Shown here piece by piece: positions 43,976 through 52,209 of a stretch of DNA of 64,000 nucleotides. A program made the position numbers and the translations under genes. Each line of letters starts with the position of its first letter. The first letter of the stretch is position 1. The stretch is from Verrucomicrobiales bacterium (lineage in GTDB: Bacteria; Verrucomicrobiota; Verrucomicrobiia; Verrucomicrobiales; DEV007): positions 310,001 to 374,000 of the forward strand of contig JARGPJ010000002.1 of assembly GCA_029212615.1 (NCBI GenBank), written 5' to 3'. The notes under the pieces were generated by a model. It saw only the letters and a program-made list of their open reading frames with translations, was not told the DNA's origin and searched no databases.

Positions 43976-44640
43976 TCGCCGCCCTCCATTCTCAAAGACA
44001 TCACGTTCTCGACGCGGTCGAAGCGACCATAAAGCGAAGGCTCATGCGTGATCATGATCACGGAGGATTTGAGGGCGCCCGCCTCTTCAAGCAACAGGCT
44101 CACGATTCGATCCTGATTGTCGGTATCCAGATTCCCCGTCGGTTCGTCGGCAAGAATCAGAGGCGGTTTTCCCACAAGACCGCGACACAAAGCAGCCCTC
44201 TGCCGCTCGCCCTGGGACAGCCGCGATGGAAGCTTATTCAAAAGCGGGCTGATCCCCGTTTTTTCCGCCAGCTCCTCAACCCTGTTTTCATGTGCTTTCT
44301 CAATCCGGCCGCGGTCCAGAAGTCTCAGCGGAAGAAGGATGTTTTCTCTCACAGTGAGGTAGTCGAGGAGCTCAAAATTTTGAGGAACAAGACCAATATT
44401 GCGAAGTCGAAAAGACTGCCGGGCTGCGAGTTCCAATGATTGAATCTGCTCTCCCCCCACTTCGATGACTCCTTCATCCGGAACGAGAATTCCGGAAATC
44501 AAATTAAGTAGCGTCGTTTTACCACACCCACTTGGTCCGATCAGCGCCACCGTTTCCCCGGCCTCGACCGAGAATTCCGGAAACGACAAAGCCACCGATT
44601 CTCCCGGATACCTGAATTCCAATTTCCGGCAAAAGATCAT
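43972..44640 (-). CDS. ABC transporter ATPase (LolD/MacB type)
   Basis: A 222-aa nucleotide-binding subunit. Walker A GPSGCGKTTLL, Q-loop in LVPQNFELLDYLTVRENILLPL, signature LSQGERQRAALCRGL, Walker B LILADEPTGNLD and the H-loop MITHEP. Sequence and size are typical of mechanotransmission-type exporters with FtsX-like permeases. It overlaps both neighbours by four bases, forming a tight three-gene operon (45851 to 42794). Confidence 0.93.
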   Translation of the reverse strand: MIFCRKLEFRYPGESVALSFPEFSVEAGETVALIGPSGCGKTTLLNLISGILVPDEGVIEVGGEQIQSLELAARQSFRLRNIGLVPQNFELLDYLTVRENILLPLRLLDRGRIEKAHENRVEELAEKTGISPLLNKLPSRLSQGERQRAALCRGLVGKPPLILADEPTGNLDTDNQDRIVSLLLEEAGALKSSVIMITHEPSLYGRFDRVENVMSLRMEGGE

Positions 44641-45851
44641 GGAAGCTCTACCTCCGGCGTTGCCTTCAACGGTTCGGCGACACGGCGTGACACTTTTTGC
44701 ACCCGCTCTTCATTCAATAGATCCAAATCAGTCACCTTCCAGCCAGCCGCCATGGGTGAAAATGTTATCTTCGCCTCGTAGACATTCGTTCGTTCATGGG
44801 TATGCCCCCAGTGGGTGACCTCTCCGATCGTCGCCCAGTTCGCGACGACACGAAGGTCCTCTCCCTGCGCTTCCCCGGTCTGAGGCTTCCATCCTCGAAG
44901 AGCGATTTCATAAACCTTGACCCTGGGACCGCCGAGGCTCTCCAGTTCTAACGATTGCCGGATCTCCAGATAAACTTCTTCAAGCAATGGTCCGCTCACC
45001 GTTTGATCAAGCGTATCGTAGATCGCCGATTCCTCACGAAAATCGAAAGCGTGATAGACATTTCTAAGCGAAGCATAAATGAGCTCCTCAGTCTCCTCTT
45101 CAGAAAGCTGCTCAATACGGTCGATGCGAACTTGAAAGGCGGCCACGCACGAGGCGATGCCAAACATCGTGAGCCAGCCGATCCAGGAAGGTGCCTTTTG
45201 CTTTTCCCTAATCACGATGATCGAAGCGACGGTCAACAGGAGCAAGCCCACAAAGACCAGAAAGCGCACAGGTTGACGCTGAAATCGCTGCACACCGGGG
45301 ACCGGCAACATCTCGGGCATGCCGAGTTCCCCATCCTGCTTCCAGCTGAACTCCGACTCGACCGGGGTAAGCAAACGGGCGGAAGGTTTTCCCCGACTTG
45401 CAATCTCAAGAACCAGTTGCTCCTGGCCCGGTGCAAACCAAAGCCATTCCCCGTGAAGCTCCATCACCCCCGCCGCATCGGAAGACAGCGTGACTCCCAC
45501 GAGCGCTTCCGCGAGAGGAATCCGGGTTCGATCGTCCGGCGCATAACCTTTCTCAGGATCAGGAACAATAAATCGGAGAGAACGTCCCGTGAAAGAAATC
45601 GCCGTCTCCGGAGAACTCAAGTTCACTCCTGACTCAATAAGAGTCGCAATATTATCAAGAATCGGCTGTCGTTCAGCCTCTGTGATCACTTCCGCATCCA
45701 GTCGCCACGCCTCTTTAAACGGAGAAATCTTTACAATAGCTTCAAGACGAAGCTCGAACGGCTCGACGCTGACAAAGCCCTGCAGCGGCTCATCTGCTTT
45801 GACAAAGACGCTAACAAACAGAAGGAAAAGAACAATGAGTCGTTGATACAC
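44637..45851 (-). CDS. Membrane protein of an ABC export operon, unknown
   Basis: A 404-aa protein with a signal-like N-terminus (MYQRLIVLFLLFVSVFVKA), a beta-rich periplasmic domain (20-195), two membrane helices (about 200-220 and 228-248) and a C-terminal domain (about 260-404) with acidic helices (QLSEEETEELIYASLRNVYHAF) and beta strands. No family recognised. First gene of the ABC operon and coupled to the ATPase gene by a four-base overlap, so probably a substrate or adaptor component. Confidence 0.6.
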   Translation of the reverse strand: MYQRLIVLFLLFVSVFVKADEPLQGFVSVEPFELRLEAIVKISPFKEAWRLDAEVITEAERQPILDNIATLIESGVNLSSPETAISFTGRSLRFIVPDPEKGYAPDDRTRIPLAEALVGVTLSSDAAGVMELHGEWLWFAPGQEQLVLEIASRGKPSARLLTPVESEFSWKQDGELGMPEMLPVPGVQRFQRQPVRFLVFVGLLLLTVASIIVIREKQKAPSWIGWLTMFGIASCVAAFQVRIDRIEQLSEEETEELIYASLRNVYHAFDFREESAIYDTLDQTVSGPLLEEVYLEIRQSLELESLGGPRVKVYEIALRGWKPQTGEAQGEDLRVVANWATIGEVTHWGHTHERTNVYEAKITFSPMAAGWKVTDLDLLNEERVQKVSRRVAEPLKATPEVELP

Positions 45852-46017
45852 AGGGGAACAAACGCAAGAGAGAGCCAGTCGTCAAACGAATCGAAAGCGA
45901 TCCCCCGGTTCACGGTGCAATTCGTCTAGACAGTCAAGACGGGCAATTCGGCTCGAATGCGGTGCTTGATTCGCGTGATTTTCTCTGCTTTGCTGTTCGC
46001 TTAGCCGACATTTAACC

Positions 46018-47568
46018 ATGCGAAGAAAACTTCTCCCTTTTTTGACCGCCATCCCCGTTAGCGCAGTGACCCTGCACGCAGACGACGTGGATTTTACGAC
46101 CCAGATCAAGCCACTCTTCGAAGGAGCCTGCATCCACTGTCACAACCCCGAAAAAGCCGACTCAGAAGGCGCGGAGTATGACATGTCAACGAAGGCGGCA
46201 GCATTCACCGGGGGTGAAAGTTACGGGGATGAAGTGATTAAACCCGGCGACGGCAATGACAGTCCCGTCTACTGGATGACGACGATCCACCTGGACGATC
46301 CCGATGATTCCGAGGCGATGCCACCTAAGAAGCCTCTTAACGAATATCAGCAGCAGATCATCAAAGACTGGATCGACCAGGGAGCCGAATGGCCTGATGA
46401 TGTCGTTCTTGAGGAAAAAGCGCGCGTTACTTTCCAGAATGTCCGCCAACTTCTCATGAAAGGTGGCCCTTTCAGCGCGAAGCAAATTGATATGCTGAAG
46501 CTCTGGGCTGAGCAGGGGGCTGACTGGCCTGCAGGAGTCACCCTCGGCGGAGCAACCGTCGATGAAGAAGCTCTCGGTGACAACCTGAGCCTCGTGAAGA
46601 CCATTCGTGAGAAAATCCTCGAAACGACGACTGAAAAATCAGTCGACGAGATGAAAGAATATACCGGCACCATCCCCAAGACCGGCGTGAAATATGACAT
46701 GGTTCCGATTCCCGGAGGCGAATTCCTCATGGGGAGTCCCGACGACGAAGCAGGCCGCTTTGACGACGAAGGGCCTCAACACCAGGTGAAAGTGGATCCT
46801 TTCTGGATGGGTAAGTTTGAAGTCACCTGGAATATGTATGAGCCATTCATGATCACAGGAGTTGCTCGAAATAAAGACGGCTCACCCGAGAATATCCCGG
46901 AAGACGCCGAAGCTCTTGATGTCGTTTCCAGTCCGACCACTCCCTACACTGAAATGAGTTTTGGAATGGGCACCGACGGCTATCCGGCGATTTGCATGAC
47001 TCAACACGCGGCAAACAAATTCTGCCAATGGCTCAGCGCCCAGACGGGACATTACTACCGCCTTCCGACAGAAGCCGAGTGGGAGTTCGCCTGCCGCGCT
47101 GGCACGACCGGTCCCTTCTCAGTCCCTGAATCTGAACTCGCTGACTACGCAGTGATGGATCCCGAACAGGTTCGGGTCGGCTATGAAAAGGTAGGCACTA
47201 AGAAGCCCAACCCCTTCGGCCTCTACGACATGCACGGAAACGTCATGGAGTGGGTTCTCGATCAATACATCGAAGATGCCTACAGCAAGCGCACCGGCGT
47301 GAGCGACAACCCTCTCGAGATCCCGACGACACTCTATCCGCGCATTGCCCGTGGCGGATCCTGGTATGACCCACCGGAAGAGCTTCGCTCAGCTCGACGC
47401 ATCTTTTCCGATGAGAACTGGAAAGTTCAGGATCCACAGCTCCCGAAATCGATCTGGTATCACACTGACGCGCATTGGCTTGGATTTCGTCTCGTTCGTC
47501 CCCTCAACGTTCCAGAGCCTGAGCAGATGGATGCGATCTGGAACATGGGGCGCAATGGTGCAGACTGA
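46018..47568 (+). CDS. Cytochrome c domain fused to an FGE-like (SUMF1/formylglycine-generating-enzyme-fold) domain
   Basis: A 516-aa exported protein. The signal peptide covers about 1-21. A planctomycete-type heme module has CIHCH at 38-42 and AMPPKKP, whose Met101 is a possible axial ligand. A linker leads to an FGE-sulfatase-fold domain at 226-506: MVPIPGGEFLMGSPDDEAGRFDDEGPQH, YRLPTEAEWEFACRAGT, LYDMHGNVMEWV, RGGSWYD and GFRLVRP. True formylglycine-generating enzymes use a Cys pair in the last third; none occurs there, so sulfatase activation is unlikely. Function unknown; perhaps a heme-linked ligand-binding or oxidase protein. Confidence 0.82.
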   Translation: MRRKLLPFLTAIPVSAVTLHADDVDFTTQIKPLFEGACIHCHNPEKADSEGAEYDMSTKAAAFTGGESYGDEVIKPGDGNDSPVYWMTTIHLDDPDDSEAMPPKKPLNEYQQQIIKDWIDQGAEWPDDVVLEEKARVTFQNVRQLLMKGGPFSAKQIDMLKLWAEQGADWPAGVTLGGATVDEEALGDNLSLVKTIREKILETTTEKSVDEMKEYTGTIPKTGVKYDMVPIPGGEFLMGSPDDEAGRFDDEGPQHQVKVDPFWMGKFEVTWNMYEPFMITGVARNKDGSPENIPEDAEALDVVSSPTTPYTEMSFGMGTDGYPAICMTQHAANKFCQWLSAQTGHYYRLPTEAEWEFACRAGTTGPFSVPESELADYAVMDPEQVRVGYEKVGTKKPNPFGLYDMHGNVMEWVLDQYIEDAYSKRTGVSDNPLEIPTTLYPRIARGGSWYDPPEELRSARRIFSDENWKVQDPQLPKSIWYHTDAHWLGFRLVRPLNVPEPEQMDAIWNMGRNGAD

Positions 47569-47645
47569 TCTCGATTAGTTTTCAGAAGATGAAAATTCGC
47601 ATCAGAGGCGGACCGAACGGTTCGCCTTTTTTGTGTCTCCCCTCA

Positions 47646-48689
47646 ATGAAGGCCGTTCTCCTCACACTTCTTTTTTCAGTAACGTCCCTCTTCAGTGAAG
47701 AACCGCTGAAGCTTTTCACCTATAAGCAAGCTCACATGGGCACGGAGTTCACCTTCCGGGTGTGGGCCGAACAGGGTCAAGTCAACGAGCTTACCCTGTT
47801 AAGTGATACCGCTTTTCAGCGCGTCGATCATCTCAACCGGATCGCGTCCGACTACCTTCCGGAATCGGAAATCAACAACTTTGCCCGGGGCCCTGTTGGT
47901 CGCCCCCTCCCCCTCAGTGATGATCTTTTTCGGCTTCTTGACCTTTCCGCCGAACTCTCGAAGGAGACCAATGGCGCCTTCGACGCAACCGCAGGGCCTC
48001 TCATTCGGCTATGGAAGTTGTCTAAAAAGAACAGGCGACTCCCTACTGAAGAACAGCTTACGAGCGCAAAGGCGCGAACGGGGACGGAGCATCTGAGCTT
48101 CGATCATGTATCAAAAACGATCACGAAGCACTGTGAAGGCATGCTTTTTGATCTCGGTGGGATCGCAAAAGGGTATGCGGCGGATGAGGCGCTTAAAATT
48201 TTCCGTGAGGGAGGATTCCCCCGCGCTCTCGTCGCCGCGAGCGGGGACATCGTTGTTGGTGATGCGCCACCCGGTAAAACCGGATGGAGAATTGGAATCG
48301 AAACGCTTACACTCGATCGCAACGTAAATGACCTCCAAACTGTGACGCTCTCAAACGCTGCCATTTCCACCTCAGGCGATACGCGGCGCTACCTGGAACT
48401 CAACGGCGTTCGCTATTCTCACATCGTCTCAACACGGACCGGATTAGGCCTCACTGAGCGAATCGGGGCCAGTGTCATTGCCCCGAATGCCACGACCTCC
48501 GATAGTTATGCTACCGCGGTGACCCTCCTCGGAAAAAAGGATGGCTTGCAATTCATCAGGAATAAACGAGAAATCGAATGCCAAATCGTCGCCCTCCGGA
48601 ATGGTCAGGAGGTCACGATCCGAACCGATGGATTCTCCCGATTCGAAGAAAAAGAAACCCAAAAAGAAAGCCCCGTCTCCACGCCGTGA
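47646..48689 (+). CDS. apbE: FAD:protein FMN transferase (ApbE)
   Basis: Periplasmic Mg-dependent flavin transferase, 347 aa, that attaches FMN to Thr of target proteins such as NqrC or RnfG. Signal MKAVLLTLLFSVTSLFS; HMGTEFTFRVW; NGAFDATAGPLIRLW; DLGGIAKGYAADEAL; ASGDIVVGDAPP; ISTSGDTRRYLELNGVRYSHI; SDSYATAVTLLG. No target gene (nqr, rnf) is in the window. The frame is open to 47589, but ATG 47646 opens the signal peptide. The 3' end overlaps nusB by 62 bases. Confidence 0.93.
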   Translation: MKAVLLTLLFSVTSLFSEEPLKLFTYKQAHMGTEFTFRVWAEQGQVNELTLLSDTAFQRVDHLNRIASDYLPESEINNFARGPVGRPLPLSDDLFRLLDLSAELSKETNGAFDATAGPLIRLWKLSKKNRRLPTEEQLTSAKARTGTEHLSFDHVSKTITKHCEGMLFDLGGIAKGYAADEALKIFREGGFPRALVAASGDIVVGDAPPGKTGWRIGIETLTLDRNVNDLQTVTLSNAAISTSGDTRRYLELNGVRYSHIVSTRTGLGLTERIGASVIAPNATTSDSYATAVTLLGKKDGLQFIRNKREIECQIVALRNGQEVTIRTDGFSRFEEKETQKESPVSTP

Positions 48690-49089
48690 CGGTCGCGAAG
48701 CTGCGGTTCAATATCTCTATGGAAACGACATCCACGGCGATGTCGATTTTTCGGATGAGACGCTTGAAGCCTTCTGGGAACTGCGCCTCGCAAAATCTTT
48801 TGCTCAGGATTTCGCGACCGTTATCATTGGAGGTGTCCGTGATCATCTTAGTGAAATCGACGATACGATTCGCAATACCCTCGAAAATTTTGCCTTTCAA
48901 CGGCTCACCCCGGTGGATCGAAACATTCTTCGAGTCGGCACCTTTGAGGTGCTCTTCAACGATGAAGTGCCCTGGCAGGTGGCCATCAACGAAGCCGTCG
49001 AAATAGCAAAACGTTACGGAAGCGAGGAATCTCCCGGGTTCATCAACGGGATTCTCGATACGATTCATAAGAGTAACGAAACAGAGTGA
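48628..49089 (+). CDS. nusB: Transcription antitermination factor NusB
   Basis: A 153-aa RNA-binding factor for rRNA antitermination. A Lys/Pro-rich N-terminus (KKKKPKKKAPSP) precedes the NusB core: RRDGREAAVQYLYGNDI, FATVIIGGVRDHLSEIDDTI, RLTPVDRNILRVGTFEVLF, WQVAINEAVEIAKRYGSEESPGFINGILD. The start overlaps the apbE end by 62 bases; ATG 48601 is an alternative. ftsY starts three bases after the stop. Confidence 0.93.
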   Translation: MDSPDSKKKKPKKKAPSPRRDGREAAVQYLYGNDIHGDVDFSDETLEAFWELRLAKSFAQDFATVIIGGVRDHLSEIDDTIRNTLENFAFQRLTPVDRNILRVGTFEVLFNDEVPWQVAINEAVEIAKRYGSEESPGFINGILDTIHKSNETE

Positions 49090-49092
49090 CAC

Positions 49093-49938
49093 ATGGGCTT
49101 GTTCAAATCCATCATCGAACGCTTCCGCGGAGCTGAAGTCGACTGGGACGATCTTGAAGAAACCCTGATCACCGGCGACCTCGGCATACACCTGACGACA
49201 GAAATCGTTGATCGCCTCAGAGATCGAAAAGGGAAACTCGACGCAGACTCGATTGTTGAAGCCTCTCGCGAGGAAATCGTTCAAATTCTCGGCACAGATC
49301 CTCTCTCTCTTCCGCAACCGGAAGACGGAAAACCCATTGTTATTCTGGTGGCCGGGGTCAATGGAGTTGGTAAAACCACTTCAGTAGCCAAGCTGGCGTC
49401 TCACTTAAAGTCGCAGGGAAAATCGGTAGTCCTTGCAGCGGCTGACACTTTTCGCGCAGCGGCGATCGAGCAGCTCAAAATTTGGGCCGAGCGTATCGAC
49501 GTCCCTATCGTGACAACACAGTATCAAGGAGATCCCTCTGCCGTTTGCTATGATGCACACGCAAAGGCGATCGAGATGAAGGCTGACTACCTCATCTGCG
49601 ATACCGCAGGTCGGCTTCATACCCGCCACAATCTGATGGAGGAGCTCAAAAAGATTCGACGCACCATCGCGAAACAGGACGAATCAGCACCGCACGAACG
49701 TTGGATTGTTGTCGATGCCACGACCGGTTCAAACGCCTTGAACCAGGCGCGTGAATTTCAGTCTGCTCTCGATCTCAATGGTGTCATTGTCACGAAACTG
49801 GACGGCTCAGGTAAAGGCGGCAGCGTTGTCGCCATCAAGCATGAGTTGGGTGTTCCCACCCGTTTTATCGGAACCGGTGAAAAGGAAGAGGATCTGAAGA
49901 GATTCGATCCCGTCGATTTCGTTGAGACACTACTCTAG
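49093..49938 (+). CDS. ftsY: Signal recognition particle receptor FtsY
   Basis: SRP GTPase of 281 aa containing only the N and G domains; the long acidic A domain of E. coli FtsY is missing, as in many bacteria. Motifs: GVNGVGKTTSVAKLA (G1), DTFRAAAIEQLK (G2), DTAGRLHTRHNLMEEL (G3), TKLDGSGKGG (G4) and GTGEKEEDLKRFDP. The short amphipathic N-terminus MGLFKSIIERFR may bind membrane. It follows nusB. A hairpin (CGGTTTC ... GAAACCG) is present just after the stop but lacks a T-run. Confidence 0.96.
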   Translation: MGLFKSIIERFRGAEVDWDDLEETLITGDLGIHLTTEIVDRLRDRKGKLDADSIVEASREEIVQILGTDPLSLPQPEDGKPIVILVAGVNGVGKTTSVAKLASHLKSQGKSVVLAAADTFRAAAIEQLKIWAERIDVPIVTTQYQGDPSAVCYDAHAKAIEMKADYLICDTAGRLHTRHNLMEELKKIRRTIAKQDESAPHERWIVVDATTGSNALNQAREFQSALDLNGVIVTKLDGSGKGGSVVAIKHELGVPTRFIGTGEKEEDLKRFDPVDFVETLL

Positions 49939-50048
49939 CGGGTTACGGTTTCACACGAAACCGACTCAAAGGCTGCTCAATTCGATATTGACCCTTCAGC
50001 CCTTCTCCAGCAGAGTTTCGGCCATCCTATAAAACCCGGATTTCTACT

Positions 50049-50930
50049 ATGGCAGATCTAGACGACATCAGAGACGGAGACAATTTTGGTCTCAACACTC
50101 CCGCAGACACGAGTTCCTTCTACCTCAAGGGACTGAACAGCACCGATTGGGGCATCAAGAACCGCATGTCCCGTATTTTCAATCGGAAGTCCGGTCGCAC
50201 CGTGATGCTCGCGTTTGACCACGGTTTCCTCATGGGGCCTACTTCCGGTCTCGAGCGAATTGATATCAATATCGCACCGCTTGCCGAGCACGCAGACTGC
50301 CTCATGGGCACTCGCGGCATGATTCGATCCAGCATCCCCGCTGACAACACCAAGCCAATCTGTCTCCGGACGGATACCGGCACCACCATTCTCACCGAGA
50401 TGAATCACAATGTCCTCATCGATGAGGCAGAGGCGATCTCGATGAATGCTGCCGCGATGGCCGCGATGCTCGCCATCGGTGACGCAGCCTGCGAAGCCTC
50501 GACCCTCGCTAACTTCAGCCGGCTTGTCGACATTGGGAACAAGTACAGCATCCCTGTCATGGGTGTTACCGCCGTCGGTAAGGACATGGCTCGTGACTCA
50601 CGCTACTTCGGCCTCGCCTCCCGCGTGTGCGCGGAGAACGGTGCGAGCATTGTGAAAACCTACTACTGTGATGGCTTCGAAAACGTCGTCGCGGCTTGTC
50701 CCGTACCGGTGGTGATCGCCGGCGGTAAGAAGCTCCCGGAACTGGAGGCTCTTGAACTCGCCTACAATGCGATCCAGTGCGGCGCCTCAGGTGTCGATAT
50801 GGGACGAAACGTCTTTCAGTCCGACGCACCCCTCGCCATGATCAAAGCGGTCGGCGGTGTCGTTCATGACAATCTGAAGCCTCAGGAGGCATTCGACCTC
50901 TTCGAAACATTCAAGGCTGAGAACGCCTAA
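50049..50930 (+). CDS. lsrF: 3-hydroxy-5-phosphonooxypentane-2,4-dione thiolase-like aldolase (LsrF)
   Basis: A 293-aa DhnA-family enzyme that resembles E. coli LsrF, the last enzyme of AI-2-phosphate breakdown, along its whole length from the first residues: MADLDDIRDGDNF, DWGIKNRMSRIFN, TVMLAFDHGF, GLERIDINIAPL, GVTAVGKDMARDSRYF, SIVKTYYCDG and GASGVDMGRNVFQSD. The Schiff-base Lys is residue 203, the position reported as catalytic in LsrF. No lsrK, lsrR, lsrG or transporter lies nearby, so the true substrate is open. It is convergent with the receiver-kinase gene and separated by a terminator. Confidence 0.85.
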   Translation: MADLDDIRDGDNFGLNTPADTSSFYLKGLNSTDWGIKNRMSRIFNRKSGRTVMLAFDHGFLMGPTSGLERIDINIAPLAEHADCLMGTRGMIRSSIPADNTKPICLRTDTGTTILTEMNHNVLIDEAEAISMNAAAMAAMLAIGDAACEASTLANFSRLVDIGNKYSIPVMGVTAVGKDMARDSRYFGLASRVCAENGASIVKTYYCDGFENVVAACPVPVVIAGGKKLPELEALELAYNAIQCGASGVDMGRNVFQSDAPLAMIKAVGGVVHDNLKPQEAFDLFETFKAENA

Positions 50931-50958
50931 ATTGCTTCTTCAGCAATCAAATCTCATT

Positions 50959-50993
50959 AGGCCTTTCTGCTTTCAGCAGGAAGGCCTTTTTTT
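50959..50993 (+). terminator. Rho-independent terminator of lsrF
   Basis: A 12-bp stem with one wobble pair (AGGCCTTTCTGC / GCAGGAAGGCCT) precedes seven T residues, just before the stop codon of the convergent receiver-kinase gene. Confidence 0.92.
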
Positions 50994-52209
50994 AGGCCGG
51001 TAGAATGGTTTCTTTCCGATTCTCTGCAGGATAGCGATAACTCTCTGTCAATTGAGATTCAACGACCGGGGGGACAAGCGGCAGACAGACTTCGATCGCA
51101 TTAAATTCCCCTTCCGCTCTGAAAGCCCGGATGCTTCCCCCGTGGCTGAATGCCGTCAGATAGCAGGCAAGAAAATTTGAGCCCAAATCCTCCGGGCGCT
51201 GGGTGCGCACATAAAACGGTTCAAAAAGGTTTTTAAGGTCTTCTTCAGGAATGAGTTCACCGTTATCGACGATCGTAATCTTGACTCCTTTTCCATTCCG
51301 GCGGGGACGGGCGTGAACCTTGATGTGTCCCCCTTGATTTGGCAGAGCCGTTTTCGCTTCTTTGAGGATCAAACGAATCATCTGACTGATGCGCGGCGCT
51401 TCACCTGAGATGAGAGGCAGCCCTTCCGTAACTTCGAAATCCACCTGACAATCATCCAGATCGCTCACTGATATTTCAATCGCTGATTCGATGACCTCCT
51501 TCAAACAGAACTCTTTTGACTCAGTGATCAGAATCAGTTCAGCGCCCTCTGAGAGACTTGAGAGCATCGAAGTCATTCGGTTAATCTGTCCACCCACCTC
51601 GCCATAAAACTCGCCCCAGAAGGAATCGTCGGAAGGCTGTCGCCCCAGCTCCTCTTCAATCTGAAAAGGGAGCATATCATAGAAGGTTCGAAAGACCGTG
51701 AGCGCGTTTCTAATATGGTGATTCAAGCCGGTTGAAAGAATACCAATCGTAGCCGCTTTATCCGCCATGAGAAGTTGATCGACCATCTCGGATTTCTCCG
51801 CAATAAGCCGCTCCCTATCGCGCTCCAGACTGAAATGCTTCAAGGCCCTCAGCAATCTGTGTTCGAGATCTTCCGGGTCCCACGGTTTTGTCAGATAGGA
51901 ATAGAGCAATCCCTCATTCAGGAATTCAACTGCCGCTCCCAGATCCGAAAAGGCAGTAACGAGAAAACGAAGCGGACGGGGATCCAGGGCTCGGATGCGG
52001 GCTAGCAAATCAATACCTGATTCATTCGGCATCTTCTTGTCGCTCAGGACTAAGCCGATCCGCTCATGATTCTCAGCAAACACTCGAAAACCTTCCTCAG
52101 GGCTACTCGCTGTATAAATCGGGGCGATGTCACCAAAAATGGCTTCGAAGTACTTTAATGACTTCTCTTCGTCATCAATATAGAGGATTCCGTAATCAGG
52201 AAATTGCAT
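50992..52209 (-). CDS. Receiver-histidine kinase hybrid (PhcR-like layout), divergent kinase core
   Basis: A 405-aa cytosolic protein. An N-terminal receiver domain (about 6-125) has the acidic pair D12/D13, phospho-acceptor D57, T85 and K108. A coiled linker leads to a dimerisation helix with phospho-His candidate H164 in GLNHHIRNALT; the residue after the His is His instead of Glu. The GHKL domain (about 235-380) keeps DNG at 315-317, but the N-box Asn is replaced (LILKEAKTAL) and the G-box is DLGSNFLA. It may act as a phosphatase or phosphotransfer partner. Last gene of the operon; its start overlaps the membrane kinase gene by 14 bases. Confidence 0.82.
   Translation of the reverse strand: MQFPDYGILYIDDEEKSLKYFEAIFGDIAPIYTASSPEEGFRVFAENHERIGLVLSDKKMPNESGIDLLARIRALDPRPLRFLVTAFSDLGAAVEFLNEGLLYSYLTKPWDPEDLEHRLLRALKHFSLERDRERLIAEKSEMVDQLLMADKAATIGILSTGLNHHIRNALTVFRTFYDMLPFQIEEELGRQPSDDSFWGEFYGEVGGQINRMTSMLSSLSEGAELILITESKEFCLKEVIESAIEISVSDLDDCQVDFEVTEGLPLISGEAPRISQMIRLILKEAKTALPNQGGHIKVHARPRRNGKGVKITIVDNGELIPEEDLKNLFEPFYVRTQRPEDLGSNFLACYLTAFSHGGSIRAFRAEGEFNAIEVCLPLVPPVVESQLTESYRYPAENRKETILPA

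Noticed and set aside
49938-50048. Terminator or small RNA after ftsY
   Set aside because: The CGGTTTC/GAAACCG hairpin has no T-run and no promoter-like sequence before it.
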